Shown here: positions 6,037 through 13,614 of the stretch, one piece after another
Position numbering within the stretch: the first letter of the stretch is position 1
How the letters are laid out: each line of letters begins with the position of its first letter
NCBI GenBank assembly: GCA_031263945.1
Contig: JAISEW010000033.1
Span: forward strand, 1 to 18,478
Direction: 5' to 3'
Length of the DNA: 18,478 nucleotides
Source: Gracilibacteraceae bacterium
GTDB taxonomy: Bacteria > Bacillota > Desulfitobacteriia > Desulfitobacteriales > Syntrophobotulaceae
The notes under the pieces: model-generated
What the model saw: the letters and a program-made list of their open reading frames with translations, nothing else
Told to the model about the DNA's origin: nothing
The model's database searches: none
Position numbers and translations under genes: made by a program

Positions 6037-9000
6037 TGCTGACATTAGGCGACTATCTGGATCGCGGTTTGAACATCGAAAATCTGCTCGCCGCGCTGGC
6101 AAGCGGCGCCAAATATTTTCTGACCTCCGGGCCGGTCGGCAGTCAAAAAAGCGCGCTGGCCGCCCGGCTGGCCGCCCGGGGCGCGCGGCTGGCTGTCCTG
6201 ACGGCCGGGGAGGAAACGGCGCGGGCCTGGACGGATGATTTGCGGGCGCTGCTGCCGGCTCACGCCGTCTGCCGTTTCCCGGCCCGGGAATGGCCGAAAT
6301 ACGGCGTACTCGGCCAAAGCCGCGAAACAACCGACGAGCGGCTGCGAACGCTGCAGCTCCTGTCGGAAAACGCCTCGCCCGCCCCCATACCGGTGCTGAC
6401 GGCGGAAGCCGTCTGCCATCGCTGGCCCCGCCCCGCCCTCTGGCGCCGGCAAACGCTCACGCTGCGCGCGGGGGAGGTATACCGACGGGGCGAACTGCTG
6501 GAGTATTTGACCGGCGCCGGCTACGAGCGCGTAAGCGCCGTCAGCGGCGCGGGCCAGTTCGCCCTGCGCGGCGGGATCCTTGACGTCGCTTTGCCGGGCG
6601 CCGCGCCCGCGCGCCTGGAGTTTTTTGACGACGAACTCGACGCCATCCGCGTCCTTGACCTGGAGACCCAGCTTTCCGCCGGCGGGCAGTCCTCCCTGTG
6701 CCTGACGCCGGCCGGGGAATTTTGCCTGCCGCCGGCGGAAAGGCTCGCCTTGAGCGCCGCGGCGCGCGAGGCGGCCCTCAAAGCGGCGGAACGCCTGCGC
6801 CGCGCCGGCCTGAGCGAAGCGGCGGCGCGGGCGGAGACCGGGATCGGGGACGGGGAGGAATTGCCGCGGGAATTTTATCCGTGGCTGGCTTTGCGGCCGG
6901 AACTCACGGCTCCTTTTTGGGAATGGCTGCCGCCCGGCGCCGTAGTGCTGCTGGACGAACCGCAGCGGCTGCGCGAACAGATAGAATTCGCGAAGACCGG
7001 GCGGCTGGAGGAATATACGGAGAATTTGCGGCGCGGCGAGGAATTCGTGCCGCCGGATAATTTGCTGGTCGGGTTTGCCGACATGCTGGCGGCGCCCGAC
7101 TGTAAATTTATGGCATTATGCGCTTTGCCGCATGAGACGCCGGATTTTCGGCCGGAAAGCCATCTGCGCGTCGACGCCCGCTCGACGACAGGTTATGCCG
7201 GTCACGCTCTTTTAGCGGGAGAAATGGCGGACTTCACGCGCCGGGGCTACGCGGCGGCTTTATGCGTCGGCGACGAGGAAAGGCGGCAGCGCCTGCTCGA
7301 CGGTCTGGCGGCCGCGGCGGCGCCGGGCCGGTCCCTGACCGCCGATGATCCTCTATCCCCCGGGGAAACGGGGGTTTACCCGTTCGCGCTGGAACAGGGG
7401 TTTGAGCTGCCGCGCGCCAAACTCATTTTGCTGACGGAAACGGAGATCTATCAGCGCCAGCGTAGGCCCCGCGCGGCTGCCGGGCGGGAAGCGGCCCTCA
7501 GTTTGCCGAATCTGGAACCGGGGGATTTTGTCGTGCATCTCCATCACGGCATCGGCCGTTTTACCGGTATTGCGACCATCGCCCTCGAAGGGATGGAAAA
7601 GGATTTTTTTGCCATACGATACGCCGGGGAAGACAAGCTGTATGTGCCGCTGGATCAGCTCGGCAGCCTGGAAAAATATCTGGGCGGCGACGGAGACCAT
7701 GAGCCGAAGCTGAACAAGCTAAACGGAAGCGAGTGGCAGAAGGCGAAAACCAAAGCGCGGGCGGCCGTGCGCGAGATGGCCATCGACCTGGTGGCTCTTT
7801 ACGCGGAGCGGGAAAAAGAGGAAGGGTTTTCTTTCGGCGAGGATACGGAGTGGCAGCGGGAGTTCGAGGCGAAATTCCCCTACGCGGAAACGCGGGATCA
7901 ACTGCAGAGCATCCGGGAAATCAAGCGGGACATGCGCCGGCGACGGCCGATGGATCGCCTGCTCTGCGGCGACGTCGGCTACGGCAAGACGGAAGTGGCT
8001 CTCCGGGCGGCGTTCAAAGCGGCGGAAGCCGGCAAACAGACGGCGATCCTCGTTCCGACCACGATTTTGGCCCAGCAGCATTACAATACTATGCGCGAGC
8101 GTTTCGCCGATTATCCGATGCAGATCGAGATGCTCAGCCGTTTTTGCCCGGCCCGGGAACAGGCGGACGTCACGCGCGGGCTGCGCAGCGGGGCCGTGGA
8201 TATCGTCGTGGGCACGCACAAGCTCCTGAGCGACAAAATAGTTTTTAAGGATCTCGGTCTGCTGGTGATCGACGAGGAACATCGCTTCGGCGTGACGCAC
8301 AAGGAAAAAATCAAGCAGATGAAACGCTCGGTGGACGTGCTGACTTTGACGGCCACTCCGATCCCGCGTACGCTGCACATGTCGCTCACCGGCATCCGGG
8401 ACATCAGTATCATCAACACGCCGCCTGAGGACCGCCAGCCGGTGCAGACTTATGTGGCGGAATTCAGCCCCGGTCTGGTGCGCGACGCGATCCGGCGGGA
8501 GATAGGGCGCGGCGGCCAGGTGTTTTATGTGCATAACCGCGTGCAGGCCCTGGAGCGGACGGAGCGTTTTTTGCGGGAACTCGTGCCGGAAGCGCGTTAC
8601 GGCCTGGTTCACGGCCAGATGCCTGAGAAGCTGCTGGAAAAAGAGATGCTGGCTTTTTTGCAAAAAGAAAAAGACGTGATGATCTGCACGACGATCATAG
8701 AGACGGGCCTGGACATGCCAAACGTCAACACTCTGATCGTGAGCGACGCGGACTGGTTCGGCTTGAGCCAGCTTTATCAGCTGCGCGGGCGGGTGGGGCG
8801 CTCCAGCCGCAAAGCCTACGCCTATTTTCTCTACCAGCCCCGGAAGGTGCTGACGGAGAGCGCGGAAAAACGGCTGACGACGATCCGGGAGTTCACGGAA
8901 TTCGGCTCCGGGTTCAAAATAGCGATGCGCGATCTGGAGATCCGCGGGGCCGGCAACCTGATCGGCGGGGAACAGCATGGGCATATGGCGGCGATCGGAT

Positions 9001-9554
9001 TCAGCCTGTACACGAAAATGCTGCGGGAGGCCGTGCGGGAATTAAAGGGGGAGACGGCGCCCGCTCCCCCGGAAACCCTGATCGATCTCCAAATCGAGGC
9101 TCTGCTGCCGGACGAGTATGTAGGGGACAAACAGGCGAAAGTCCTGCTTTATCAGCGGATGGCCGCCGCGGAGACCGATGAGGAGGCGAGCGACATCATC
9201 GCGGAACTGATCGACCGTTTTGGCGCGCTACCGCCGCCGGCGGCCAATCTGGCCCGGATCATGGAGCTGCGCGTCTCGGCCCGCGCCCTCGGCGTCAGGG
9301 AGATCAGCCGGCAAGCCGAGCGGCTGACAGCCGTGTTCGCGAGGGATCCGGGCATTTCCGGCGAGGATTTGCTGCGGCTGGCTCAGGATCCGGGGCTGCC
9401 GCTCATGTTTCAGGCGGCGGAAGGAGACGCTCTGCGCGTGAGCCTGCGGCTGCCGGAGGGGGCGCAGGCGGCGCAGACGCTGAAAAGCGCCCGGGCCTTG
9501 CTGCGGACGTTTGCCGCGAAAATGGGGGCGGCAGTCCGGAAGGACGAAGACTAA
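6036..9554 (+). CDS. mfd: Transcription-repair coupling factor Mfd
   Basis: Mfd is a DNA translocase that pushes RNA polymerase stalled at lesions off the template and recruits UvrA for nucleotide excision repair. The 1172-residue product is full length. The N-terminal UvrB-like module includes YERVSAVSGAGQFALRGGIL and EFFDDELDAIRVLDLETQ. The RNA-polymerase-interaction domain starts near PGDFVVHLHHGIGRF and KLYVPLDQL. The superfamily 2 helicase core has Walker A GDVGYGKTE (Lys651), the DEEH box (746-749) in DEEHRFGV, TATPIPRTL, TTIIETGLDMPNVN and QLYQLRGRVGRS. The translocation motif region DLEIRGAGNLIGGEQHGH and the C-terminal TRCF domain follow. The ATG at 6036 overlaps the pth stop codon; an in-frame TTG at 6033 has no advantage. 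Only one base separates its stop from the end of the convergent tetR gene, and fin and spoVT do not follow. Confidence 0.97.
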   Translation: MLTLGDYLDRGLNIENLLAALASGAKYFLTSGPVGSQKSALAARLAARGARLAVLTAGEETARAWTDDLRALLPAHAVCRFPAREWPKYGVLGQSRETTDERLRTLQLLSENASPAPIPVLTAEAVCHRWPRPALWRRQTLTLRAGEVYRRGELLEYLTGAGYERVSAVSGAGQFALRGGILDVALPGAAPARLEFFDDELDAIRVLDLETQLSAGGQSSLCLTPAGEFCLPPAERLALSAAAREAALKAAERLRRAGLSEAAARAETGIGDGEELPREFYPWLALRPELTAPFWEWLPPGAVVLLDEPQRLREQIEFAKTGRLEEYTENLRRGEEFVPPDNLLVGFADMLAAPDCKFMALCALPHETPDFRPESHLRVDARSTTGYAGHALLAGEMADFTRRGYAAALCVGDEERRQRLLDGLAAAAAPGRSLTADDPLSPGETGVYPFALEQGFELPRAKLILLTETEIYQRQRRPRAAAGREAALSLPNLEPGDFVVHLHHGIGRFTGIATIALEGMEKDFFAIRYAGEDKLYVPLDQLGSLEKYLGGDGDHEPKLNKLNGSEWQKAKTKARAAVREMAIDLVALYAEREKEEGFSFGEDTEWQREFEAKFPYAETRDQLQSIREIKRDMRRRRPMDRLLCGDVGYGKTEVALRAAFKAAEAGKQTAILVPTTILAQQHYNTMRERFADYPMQIEMLSRFCPAREQADVTRGLRSGAVDIVVGTHKLLSDKIVFKDLGLLVIDEEHRFGVTHKEKIKQMKRSVDVLTLTATPIPRTLHMSLTGIRDISIINTPPEDRQPVQTYVAEFSPGLVRDAIRREIGRGGQVFYVHNRVQALERTERFLRELVPEARYGLVHGQMPEKLLEKEMLAFLQKEKDVMICTTIIETGLDMPNVNTLIVSDADWFGLSQLYQLRGRVGRSSRKAYAYFLYQPRKVLTESAEKRLTTIREFTEFGSGFKIAMRDLEIRGAGNLIGGEQHGHMAAIGFSLYTKMLREAVRELKGETAPAPPETLIDLQIEALLPDEYVGDKQAKVLLYQRMAAAETDEEASDIIAELIDRFGALPPPAANLARIMELRVSARALGVREISRQAERLTAVFARDPGISGEDLLRLAQDPGLPLMFQAAEGDALRVSLRLPEGAQAAQTLKSARALLRTFAAKMGAAVRKDED

Positions 9555-9576
9555 GCTAAACAAGCGTGATCTTCGT
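9544..9576. other. Inverted repeat across the convergent mfd/tetR ends
   Basis: ACGAAGA (9544-9550) and TCTTCGT (9570-9576) are perfect 7-base inverted arms spanning the 3' ends of both mfd and tetR, with a 19-base loop. There is no T-run longer than three after either arm. If it ends transcription in both directions it is an atypical terminator. It could also be chance, since both arms lie within coding sequence. Confidence 0.25.
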
Positions 9577-10134
9577 TTGGTCGATCGTGTTCAATTTTAC
9601 GACCTGTGCGGCCAATTCCTCAGGAGTAAACTTGAAGTCATGTTTACACCAATACTCGATCACTCCCAAAAATACATGAACTGTATAAAAAACAAAAAGT
9701 TCGGCTAAATCTGAGTTGATCAGAAAATGCTTTGATGATCGCTGCCGGATCATGAGGAGAAAATAAACATAGTACTTATGAATAGAATCTTCAGAGAGAA
9801 TGACATAATAGAATTCTTTTCTATCGTATACATGCCGAAAACAAGCCAGATAAGTATCATATGTCACCGCTCTGGCTTCCTTACTGCGTAAATTAGGTTC
9901 TGCAAATGACGGCACAAAACAGTCAATATAGCGGATCACCTCGTCGTCCACTATCGCTTTCATGCAGTCGTCTTTGCTCTTAAAATGGGAATAAAAGGCT
10001 CCTTTGCTGTATCCCGCCGCTTTGAGCAAATCGACCACTCTTATTTCGGCGTAAGACAAATCTTTGAGTAAAGCAAGCAAGGCGTTTTTAATATCCTGCC
10101 GGGCGCGGGGTTCTTTTTTGCTTTGCCGCCCCAT
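9556..10134 (-). CDS. TetR-family transcriptional regulator
   Basis: This is a predicted DNA-binding repressor of 192 residues, the normal length for TetR proteins. The N-terminal helix-turn-helix is recognisable: ARQDIKNALLALLKDLSYAEIRVVDLLKAAGYSKGAFYSHFKSKDD, in which YSKGAFYSHFKSKDD is the typical recognition helix and following turn. The C-terminal ligand-binding half is rich in aromatic residues and I cannot assign its ligand. The start is ATG 10134, preceded by GGGAGGGGAG. An upstream in-frame extension exists, but it translates a dispersed repeat and has no SD. The base composition is clearly more AT-rich than mfd, suggesting horizontal acquisition. It is divergent from a nitroreductase and an alcohol dehydrogenase with a shared promoter region, so those are its likely targets, together with itself. 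Confidence 0.9.
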   Translation of the reverse strand: MGRQSKKEPRARQDIKNALLALLKDLSYAEIRVVDLLKAAGYSKGAFYSHFKSKDDCMKAIVDDEVIRYIDCFVPSFAEPNLRSKEARAVTYDTYLACFRHVYDRKEFYYVILSEDSIHKYYVYFLLMIRQRSSKHFLINSDLAELFVFYTVHVFLGVIEYWCKHDFKFTPEELAAQVVKLNTIDQTKITLV

Positions 10135-10160
10135 GATCTCCCCTCCCGTCTGAGGTGTAA

Positions 10161-10320
10161 GCGCGGGTCTGGATTGCTGCGCTCCTACCCAGCGAAACAA
10201 GCTCGCAGAGCACAGTTGAACTGTGGGTAGGAGCCATGCAACAGGTTCCCAGCGAATCAAGCCGCACAGCGGCGCAGATAAGCTGTTGGAACCGAACTGC
10301 TTCGCTGCGCTCGCAATGAC
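10161..10320. repeat. Dispersed-repeat element with two stem-loop modules, upstream of tetR
   Basis: This GC-rich block sits between AT-rich flanks. Module 1 has a perfect 11-bp stem, GCTCCTACCCA (10181-10191) with TGGGTAGGAGC (10224-10234), and an internal palindrome CACAGTT-G-AACTGTG (10211-10225). Module 2 pairs GGTTCCCAGC (10244-10253) with GCTG-TT-GGAACC (10282-10293) around GCCGC-ACA-GCGGC (10261-10273). Both modules carry CCCAGCGAA(A/T)CAAGC exactly 60 bases apart (10188 and 10248). The right end, TTCGCTGCGCTCGCAATGACG, and the left GGATTGCTGCGCTC resemble the widespread bacterial repeats whose spurious translations read VIASxAKQ. The - strand frame here indeed reads RDVIASAAKQ. No transposase is present, so it is best described as a non-autonomous, MITE- or REP-like element. 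Exact ends cannot be fixed from one copy. Confidence 0.7.
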
Positions 10321-10393
10321 GTCTCTGGACTGTAACAAATAGACGAATTCCGGCATTAAGTATAAAAATGGACTTTTGGGCGCTCATGGTAAA

Positions 10394-10420
10394 TTGACCG
10401 ATTTCCAAGTACATTATAAT
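10394..10420 (+). promoter_or_regulatory. Predicted sigma-A promoter for nitroreductase-adh
   Basis: A -35-like TTGACC (10394-10399) and a perfect -10 TATAAT (10415-10420) are separated by 15 bases. If the -10 is read as TAATAT (10417-10422), the spacing becomes 17. The gene start is about 50 bases downstream, behind an AGAGGGG ribosome-binding site. It overlaps the opposing tetR promoter. Confidence 0.6.
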
Positions 10421-10431
10421 ATAAATCCGAC
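10396..10431. promoter_or_regulatory. Candidate TetR operator (inverted repeat over both promoters)
   Basis: GACCGATTT (10396-10404) and AAATCCGAC (10423-10431) are inverted arms matching at 7 of 9 positions. They enclose the shared -10 region and lie on the + strand -35. A dimer bound here would block both divergent promoters, the usual arrangement for autoregulated TetR proteins. The assignment is inference from position and symmetry. Confidence 0.35.
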
Positions 10432-10440
10432 TTATTGCAA
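10413..10440 (-). promoter_or_regulatory. Predicted sigma-A promoter for tetR
   Basis: On the - strand, TTGCAA (10440-10435), 16 bases and TATAAT (10418-10413) form a good promoter. Its -10 overlaps the + strand -10 within ATTATAAT (10413-10420), so the two promoters should compete. The predicted tetR leader is about 270 bases and contains the dispersed repeat. Confidence 0.5.
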
Positions 10441-10473
10441 TAGACTATATTTTTAAAGAAAGAGGGGATGGAA

Positions 10474-11154
10474 ATGAACACGATCGAAGCCATCTACGCA
10501 AGAAAGTCAATGCGCGCGTTCGTCCCGGAAAAGACAGTCGACGAGGCTGTCCTCAGAGAACTGGTCGAAATCGCCGGGCGCGCGCCGTCATGGAGCAGCA
10601 GTCAGCCTTGGGAGGTCTATGTCGTCACAGGGAAAAAGCTCGCAGCGCTCAAGTCGCTGTGGCGGAAAGAGATGGCCGCAGGAATGCCCGCGAATTTCAA
10701 CCGTTCGGATATTCCGGGGCCTGGCTATGACGACTGGAAGGAAACGCCAAAATGTGTACAGAATATGGTGCGCTGGAAGGAAAACCGAGTCGAGGTAACA
10801 GGTCTGTCCAATGATGAGCACGGCCAATTGATCGGCCAAGGCATCGCCAATTTCTTTGACGCGCCGGCGTGTGTATATCTCTGTCTGCACAAGAGCCTTT
10901 CCTATTACTCCTATTATGACTTGGGGGCTTTTGGCCAAACTTTCATGCTGGCCGCCACGGAAAAAGGTCTGCATACGCTGCCCGCGTACGGTCCCGCCCT
11001 TTTCGCCGATATCGCGCACAAGGAGATAGGTATCCCCGCTGACCTCAGCATCGTGCTGGGAATATACATCGGCCGCGCGGACTTGGATCATATCATGAAC
11101 AAGCCGAACGCGGAGCACATGACGCCGGATCAGTATCTGACCATCGTGTCCTGA
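10474..11154 (+). CDS. Nitroreductase family FMN-dependent oxidoreductase
   Basis: Enzymes of this family are FMN-containing homodimers that use NAD(P)H to reduce nitroaromatics, quinones or related electrophiles; the substrate here is unknown. The 226-residue product begins MNTIEAIYARKSMRAFVPEK, matching the family phosphate-binding RxSxRxF pattern, followed by AGRAPSWSSSQPWEVYVV, the equivalent of the APSxxNxQPW flavin motif. The C-terminal half has GAFGQTFMLAATEKGLHTLP and a GxP-type dinucleotide/flavin region ending in LGIYIG. I chose ATG 10474 because AGAGGGG lies 6 bases before it. The in-frame ATG at 10468 directly abuts that SD and would be too close. The alcohol dehydrogenase gene begins 44 bases after the stop, so both are probably one TetR-controlled transcript. 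Confidence 0.9.
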   Translation: MNTIEAIYARKSMRAFVPEKTVDEAVLRELVEIAGRAPSWSSSQPWEVYVVTGKKLAALKSLWRKEMAAGMPANFNRSDIPGPGYDDWKETPKCVQNMVRWKENRVEVTGLSNDEHGQLIGQGIANFFDAPACVYLCLHKSLSYYSYYDLGAFGQTFMLAATEKGLHTLPAYGPALFADIAHKEIGIPADLSIVLGIYIGRADLDHIMNKPNAEHMTPDQYLTIVS

Positions 11155-11198
11155 TCCCGCACCGTCAACACTATTTTTATTATACGAGGAGGCGCTTT

Positions 11199-12221
11199 AT
11201 GAAGGCATATGCAGTGATAAAACTGGGAAAATGTGGGTTTATCGATATTCCCGATCCCGTGCTCGACGACTACGCCGTTATCGTCAGGACGACACTGGCG
11301 GCGGCTTGCACGACGGATGTCCACACCGCGTACGACGGCGCTTTTGGCCCGGATATCAAAAACTTTGTTCTGGGTCATGAAGCGATCGGCGTCGTGGAAG
11401 AAGCAGGCGCCAGAGTTAAGGCGGTCAAGCCGGGAGATAAGGTCCTCATTTCGACGACGAATCATGTCGTTCGTCCTCAAGGAACAAAGCAGGTGACTTA
11501 CGCCGCTTATGGTAATTTTGCCGAACGGCTTTATGTGGGAGACGCGGACCTGAACGTGGTAAAACAGCCGGACTGGCTTAGCGACGAGAGCGCCTTGATG
11601 GTCACCGATATGGTATCCACGGCTTTTTCCGCTATCAGAGATTCGAGCTTGCAGTACGGTCACAGCGCCGCCGTCGTCGGCATAGGGCCGCTGGGGCTTT
11701 CCGTCGTCGCCGCGGCCCGGATCGCGGGGGCCGGAACCGTTTACGCGGTGGGCAACCGTCCCAACACGATAAATATGGCTAAAAAGTTTGGCGCGGATAT
11801 TGTCTATGATTACAAGGCTGTCGATTATGTAGAGGAAATATTAAACGCTACAAACGGGGCAGGCGTGGACAGGGTTTTCATCACCGGCGGAGATAGTGAA
11901 ATCCTAAACAAGGGCATGCGGATTTGCAAACAATATACGGGCGTTGTAACGAACTCCTGTTTTTTCCTGCCGACTGATAACCTGACGGTCAACGCCGGAG
12001 TTTGGGGCAGAGGCGTGTCTGGTCCGAAACTTATTCCGTCAGCCATACAGACAGGGGCCGCCCATACGGCGCAGGTACTGGAAGCTATTCGCCGCTCCGG
12101 CATAGATTTTTCCCAATTGGTGACCCATCGTTTTGACGGATTGGAAAACATCGGCGCGGCGATTGAGTTGCTGCGAAAGAGAGACCGCTCCGTCATAAAA
12201 CCGATATGCAAAGTGTCCTAA
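11199..12221 (+). CDS. Zinc-dependent NADP-type secondary alcohol dehydrogenase
   Basis: This medium-chain dehydrogenase most resembles the NADP-dependent secondary alcohol (isopropanol) dehydrogenases of Thermoanaerobacter brockii and Clostridium beijerinckii, which interconvert ketones and secondary alcohols. The catalytic zinc ligands align: Cys37 in ACTTD, His60-Glu61 in LGHE, and Asp137 in VTDM. The Asp ligand (Asp150 in the T. brockii enzyme) is the hallmark of this subgroup. The Rossmann motif is VVGIGPLGL, and the NADP-selecting residues are largely kept: Gly185, Asn186 in place of Ser, Arg187, and Tyr205. The structural-zinc cysteine cluster is absent, also as in that subgroup. At 340 residues it is about 12 shorter than T. 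brockii ADH, the loss falling in the loop around residues 88-105. The SD is AGGAGG. It converges on the CorC-like gene with a 4-base gap. Confidence 0.92.
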   Translation: MKAYAVIKLGKCGFIDIPDPVLDDYAVIVRTTLAAACTTDVHTAYDGAFGPDIKNFVLGHEAIGVVEEAGARVKAVKPGDKVLISTTNHVVRPQGTKQVTYAAYGNFAERLYVGDADLNVVKQPDWLSDESALMVTDMVSTAFSAIRDSSLQYGHSAAVVGIGPLGLSVVAAARIAGAGTVYAVGNRPNTINMAKKFGADIVYDYKAVDYVEEILNATNGAGVDRVFITGGDSEILNKGMRICKQYTGVVTNSCFFLPTDNLTVNAGVWGRGVSGPKLIPSAIQTGAAHTAQVLEAIRRSGIDFSQLVTHRFDGLENIGAAIELLRKRDRSVIKPICKVS

Positions 12222-12225
12222 TCTC

Positions 12226-13482
12226 CTAAGCCGCCTGAGCGTCGCCGTTTTGGGTGACGATGATCTCCAGCACGCGGCGGCTGTCCGCTTTATGGATCTT
12301 GATGCTCAGTCCCTCGTAATCGAAAGTCTCGCCTTCCCGCGGGATCCTTTGCATTTGCTCGATAACCCAGCCGTTCACGGTGGAAGCCTGCGACTCGTCG
12401 GCGATGGTCAGATGGAAGAACTCCGTCATGTTCTCCAAGTCGTCGCTGCACACGACTAGCCAGGAATTCTCTGAGAGCGGCTTTATTTTTTCTATAACTT
12501 CATCATGCTCATCCCAGATCTCCCCTACCAGTTCCTCCAGGATGTCCTCCATCGTCACGAGACCGACCGTACCGCCGAATTCGTCGGAAATGACCGCCAG
12601 ATGGGATTTGGTTTTTTGCAGCATCTTTAGCAGAGCGCTGATCTTCATGCCCGGTGTGATGAACAGCGGCTGCTTCAGGATAGTCTCGATGCCTTTGTCC
12701 GCGCCGAGCGCTCCGTTATAAAAATCCTTCAGCGTGATGACGCCGATGATATTATCTATAGTCTCGGAAAAAACCGGCAAACGCGAATAACCCGTGTCCG
12801 CGAACATGACGGCGATCTCCTCCTTGGAAGCGCCTATCGCCACGCCGCAGATATCCACACGCGGCGTAAAAATGTCAATGACCTCCAAGTCGTTGAACTC
12901 GATCGCGCTCCTGATCAGCTCGCTTTCCTGTTCGTCGATGGCGCCTTCATGCTCGGCCACCTCGACTATCGTCAGCAGCTCGTCTTCTGTGATACTGGGA
13001 TCGCCGTCTGATTTGAAAATCAACGACAGAAGTTTTTTCCAGCGAACAAAAAGGAAATTGACCGGGGTGAACAAAAACACCAGCGCGCGCACAAAAGGCG
13101 CCGACGCTATGGCAAATTTCTCCGGGAATTCCTTGGCCAGGCTCTTGGGCGTGACCTCGCCGAAAATCAGCACCAAAACCGTGACGATGACCGAAGCGTA
13201 TGTGGCGCCGATAGGGCCGTATTTTTGCACAAACCAAACCGTGGCGACGGAAGCCGCCGTGATATTCACGATATTATTGCCGACAAGCATGGACGTCAGC
13301 AGTTTATCAAAATTCAGCGCCAGTTTTAAAGCGCGCCCCGCTTTGAGACTGCCGCCGTCAGCCATATGTTTCAGCCGGATGCGGTTCAAGGATGAAAATG
13401 AGGTCTCGGTCGCGGAAAAGCCTGCGGAGGCTAAGAGCAACAAAACCAGCGTCAGGGCCGTCGTTATGTCGCCGGAAGTCAT
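12226..13482 (-). CDS. CNNM/CBS-domain membrane protein of the HlyC/CorC ("hemolysin") family
   Basis: Members of this family are inner-membrane proteins linked to magnesium or other divalent-cation efflux; the name hemolysin is historical. The 418-residue product has the full domain order. A DUF21/CNNM membrane domain has about four hydrophobic segments (roughly residues 5-25, 60-85, 92-110, 125-145), including the SMLVGNNIVNI and FGEVTPKSLA motifs. A tandem CBS pair (about 206-330) includes FTPRVDI, GYSRLPVF, IIGVITLKDF, DEFGGTVGLVTMEDILEELVGEI. The C-terminal CorC_HlyC domain contains VNGWVIEQMQRIPREGE. The ATG at 13482 is preceded by AGGAGG. A strong promoter lies 133 bases upstream, and the leader holds a terminator-like hairpin just before the SD, suggesting attenuation. 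It has no paralogous partner beside it. Ion specificity cannot be read from sequence. Confidence 0.93.
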   Translation of the reverse strand: MTSGDITTALTLVLLLLASAGFSATETSFSSLNRIRLKHMADGGSLKAGRALKLALNFDKLLTSMLVGNNIVNITAASVATVWFVQKYGPIGATYASVIVTVLVLIFGEVTPKSLAKEFPEKFAIASAPFVRALVFLFTPVNFLFVRWKKLLSLIFKSDGDPSITEDELLTIVEVAEHEGAIDEQESELIRSAIEFNDLEVIDIFTPRVDICGVAIGASKEEIAVMFADTGYSRLPVFSETIDNIIGVITLKDFYNGALGADKGIETILKQPLFITPGMKISALLKMLQKTKSHLAVISDEFGGTVGLVTMEDILEELVGEIWDEHDEVIEKIKPLSENSWLVVCSDDLENMTEFFHLTIADESQASTVNGWVIEQMQRIPREGETFDYEGLSIKIHKADSRRVLEIIVTQNGDAQAA

Positions 13483-13500
13483 TTAAGCCTCCTAGGATGC

Positions 13501-13540
13501 AAAAAAACGGATATGGGAGGTTCGTCCATAAGAATGTCCG
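13501..13540 (-). terminator. Terminator-like hairpin plus U7 in the leader of the CorC-like gene
   Basis: Read on the - strand, CGGA (13540-13537), a 6-base bulge, and TATGG (13530-13526) pair with CCATA (13516-13512) and TCCG (13511-13508) around a 9-base loop. Seven consecutive Us follow at once (13507-13501). The element sits between the predicted promoter and the AGGAGG of the downstream gene, where it would stop transcription before the coding region. That is the geometry of an attenuator or riboswitch expression platform. It could instead be the late terminator of the upstream mcp transcript. Confidence 0.5.
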
Positions 13541-13614
13541 CCAATCGCTCCGACCGCCGGCCGAAAGCAAGAGGGGCATGCTCCTTTCTGCTTGGAATCG
13601 GTTCTATGGGAATG

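Noticed and set aside
7719..8984. 421-codon open frame on the - strand opposite mfd
   Set aside because: It lies wholly inside the mfd helicase domain, whose motifs are unmistakable. Long antisense frames are expected in GC-rich coding DNA, and the translation is Arg/His/Pro-rich with no family resemblance.
10135..10356. 74-residue N-terminal extension of the TetR protein
   Set aside because: It translates the dispersed repeat (RDVIASAAKQ) and has no SD. The ATG at 10134 has GGGAGGGGAG before it and gives the normal family length.
12794..13486. 230-codon + strand frame opposite the CorC-like gene
   Set aside because: It is Ser/Thr-rich shadow translation of a clear CNNM/CBS protein, with no SD or recognisable domain.
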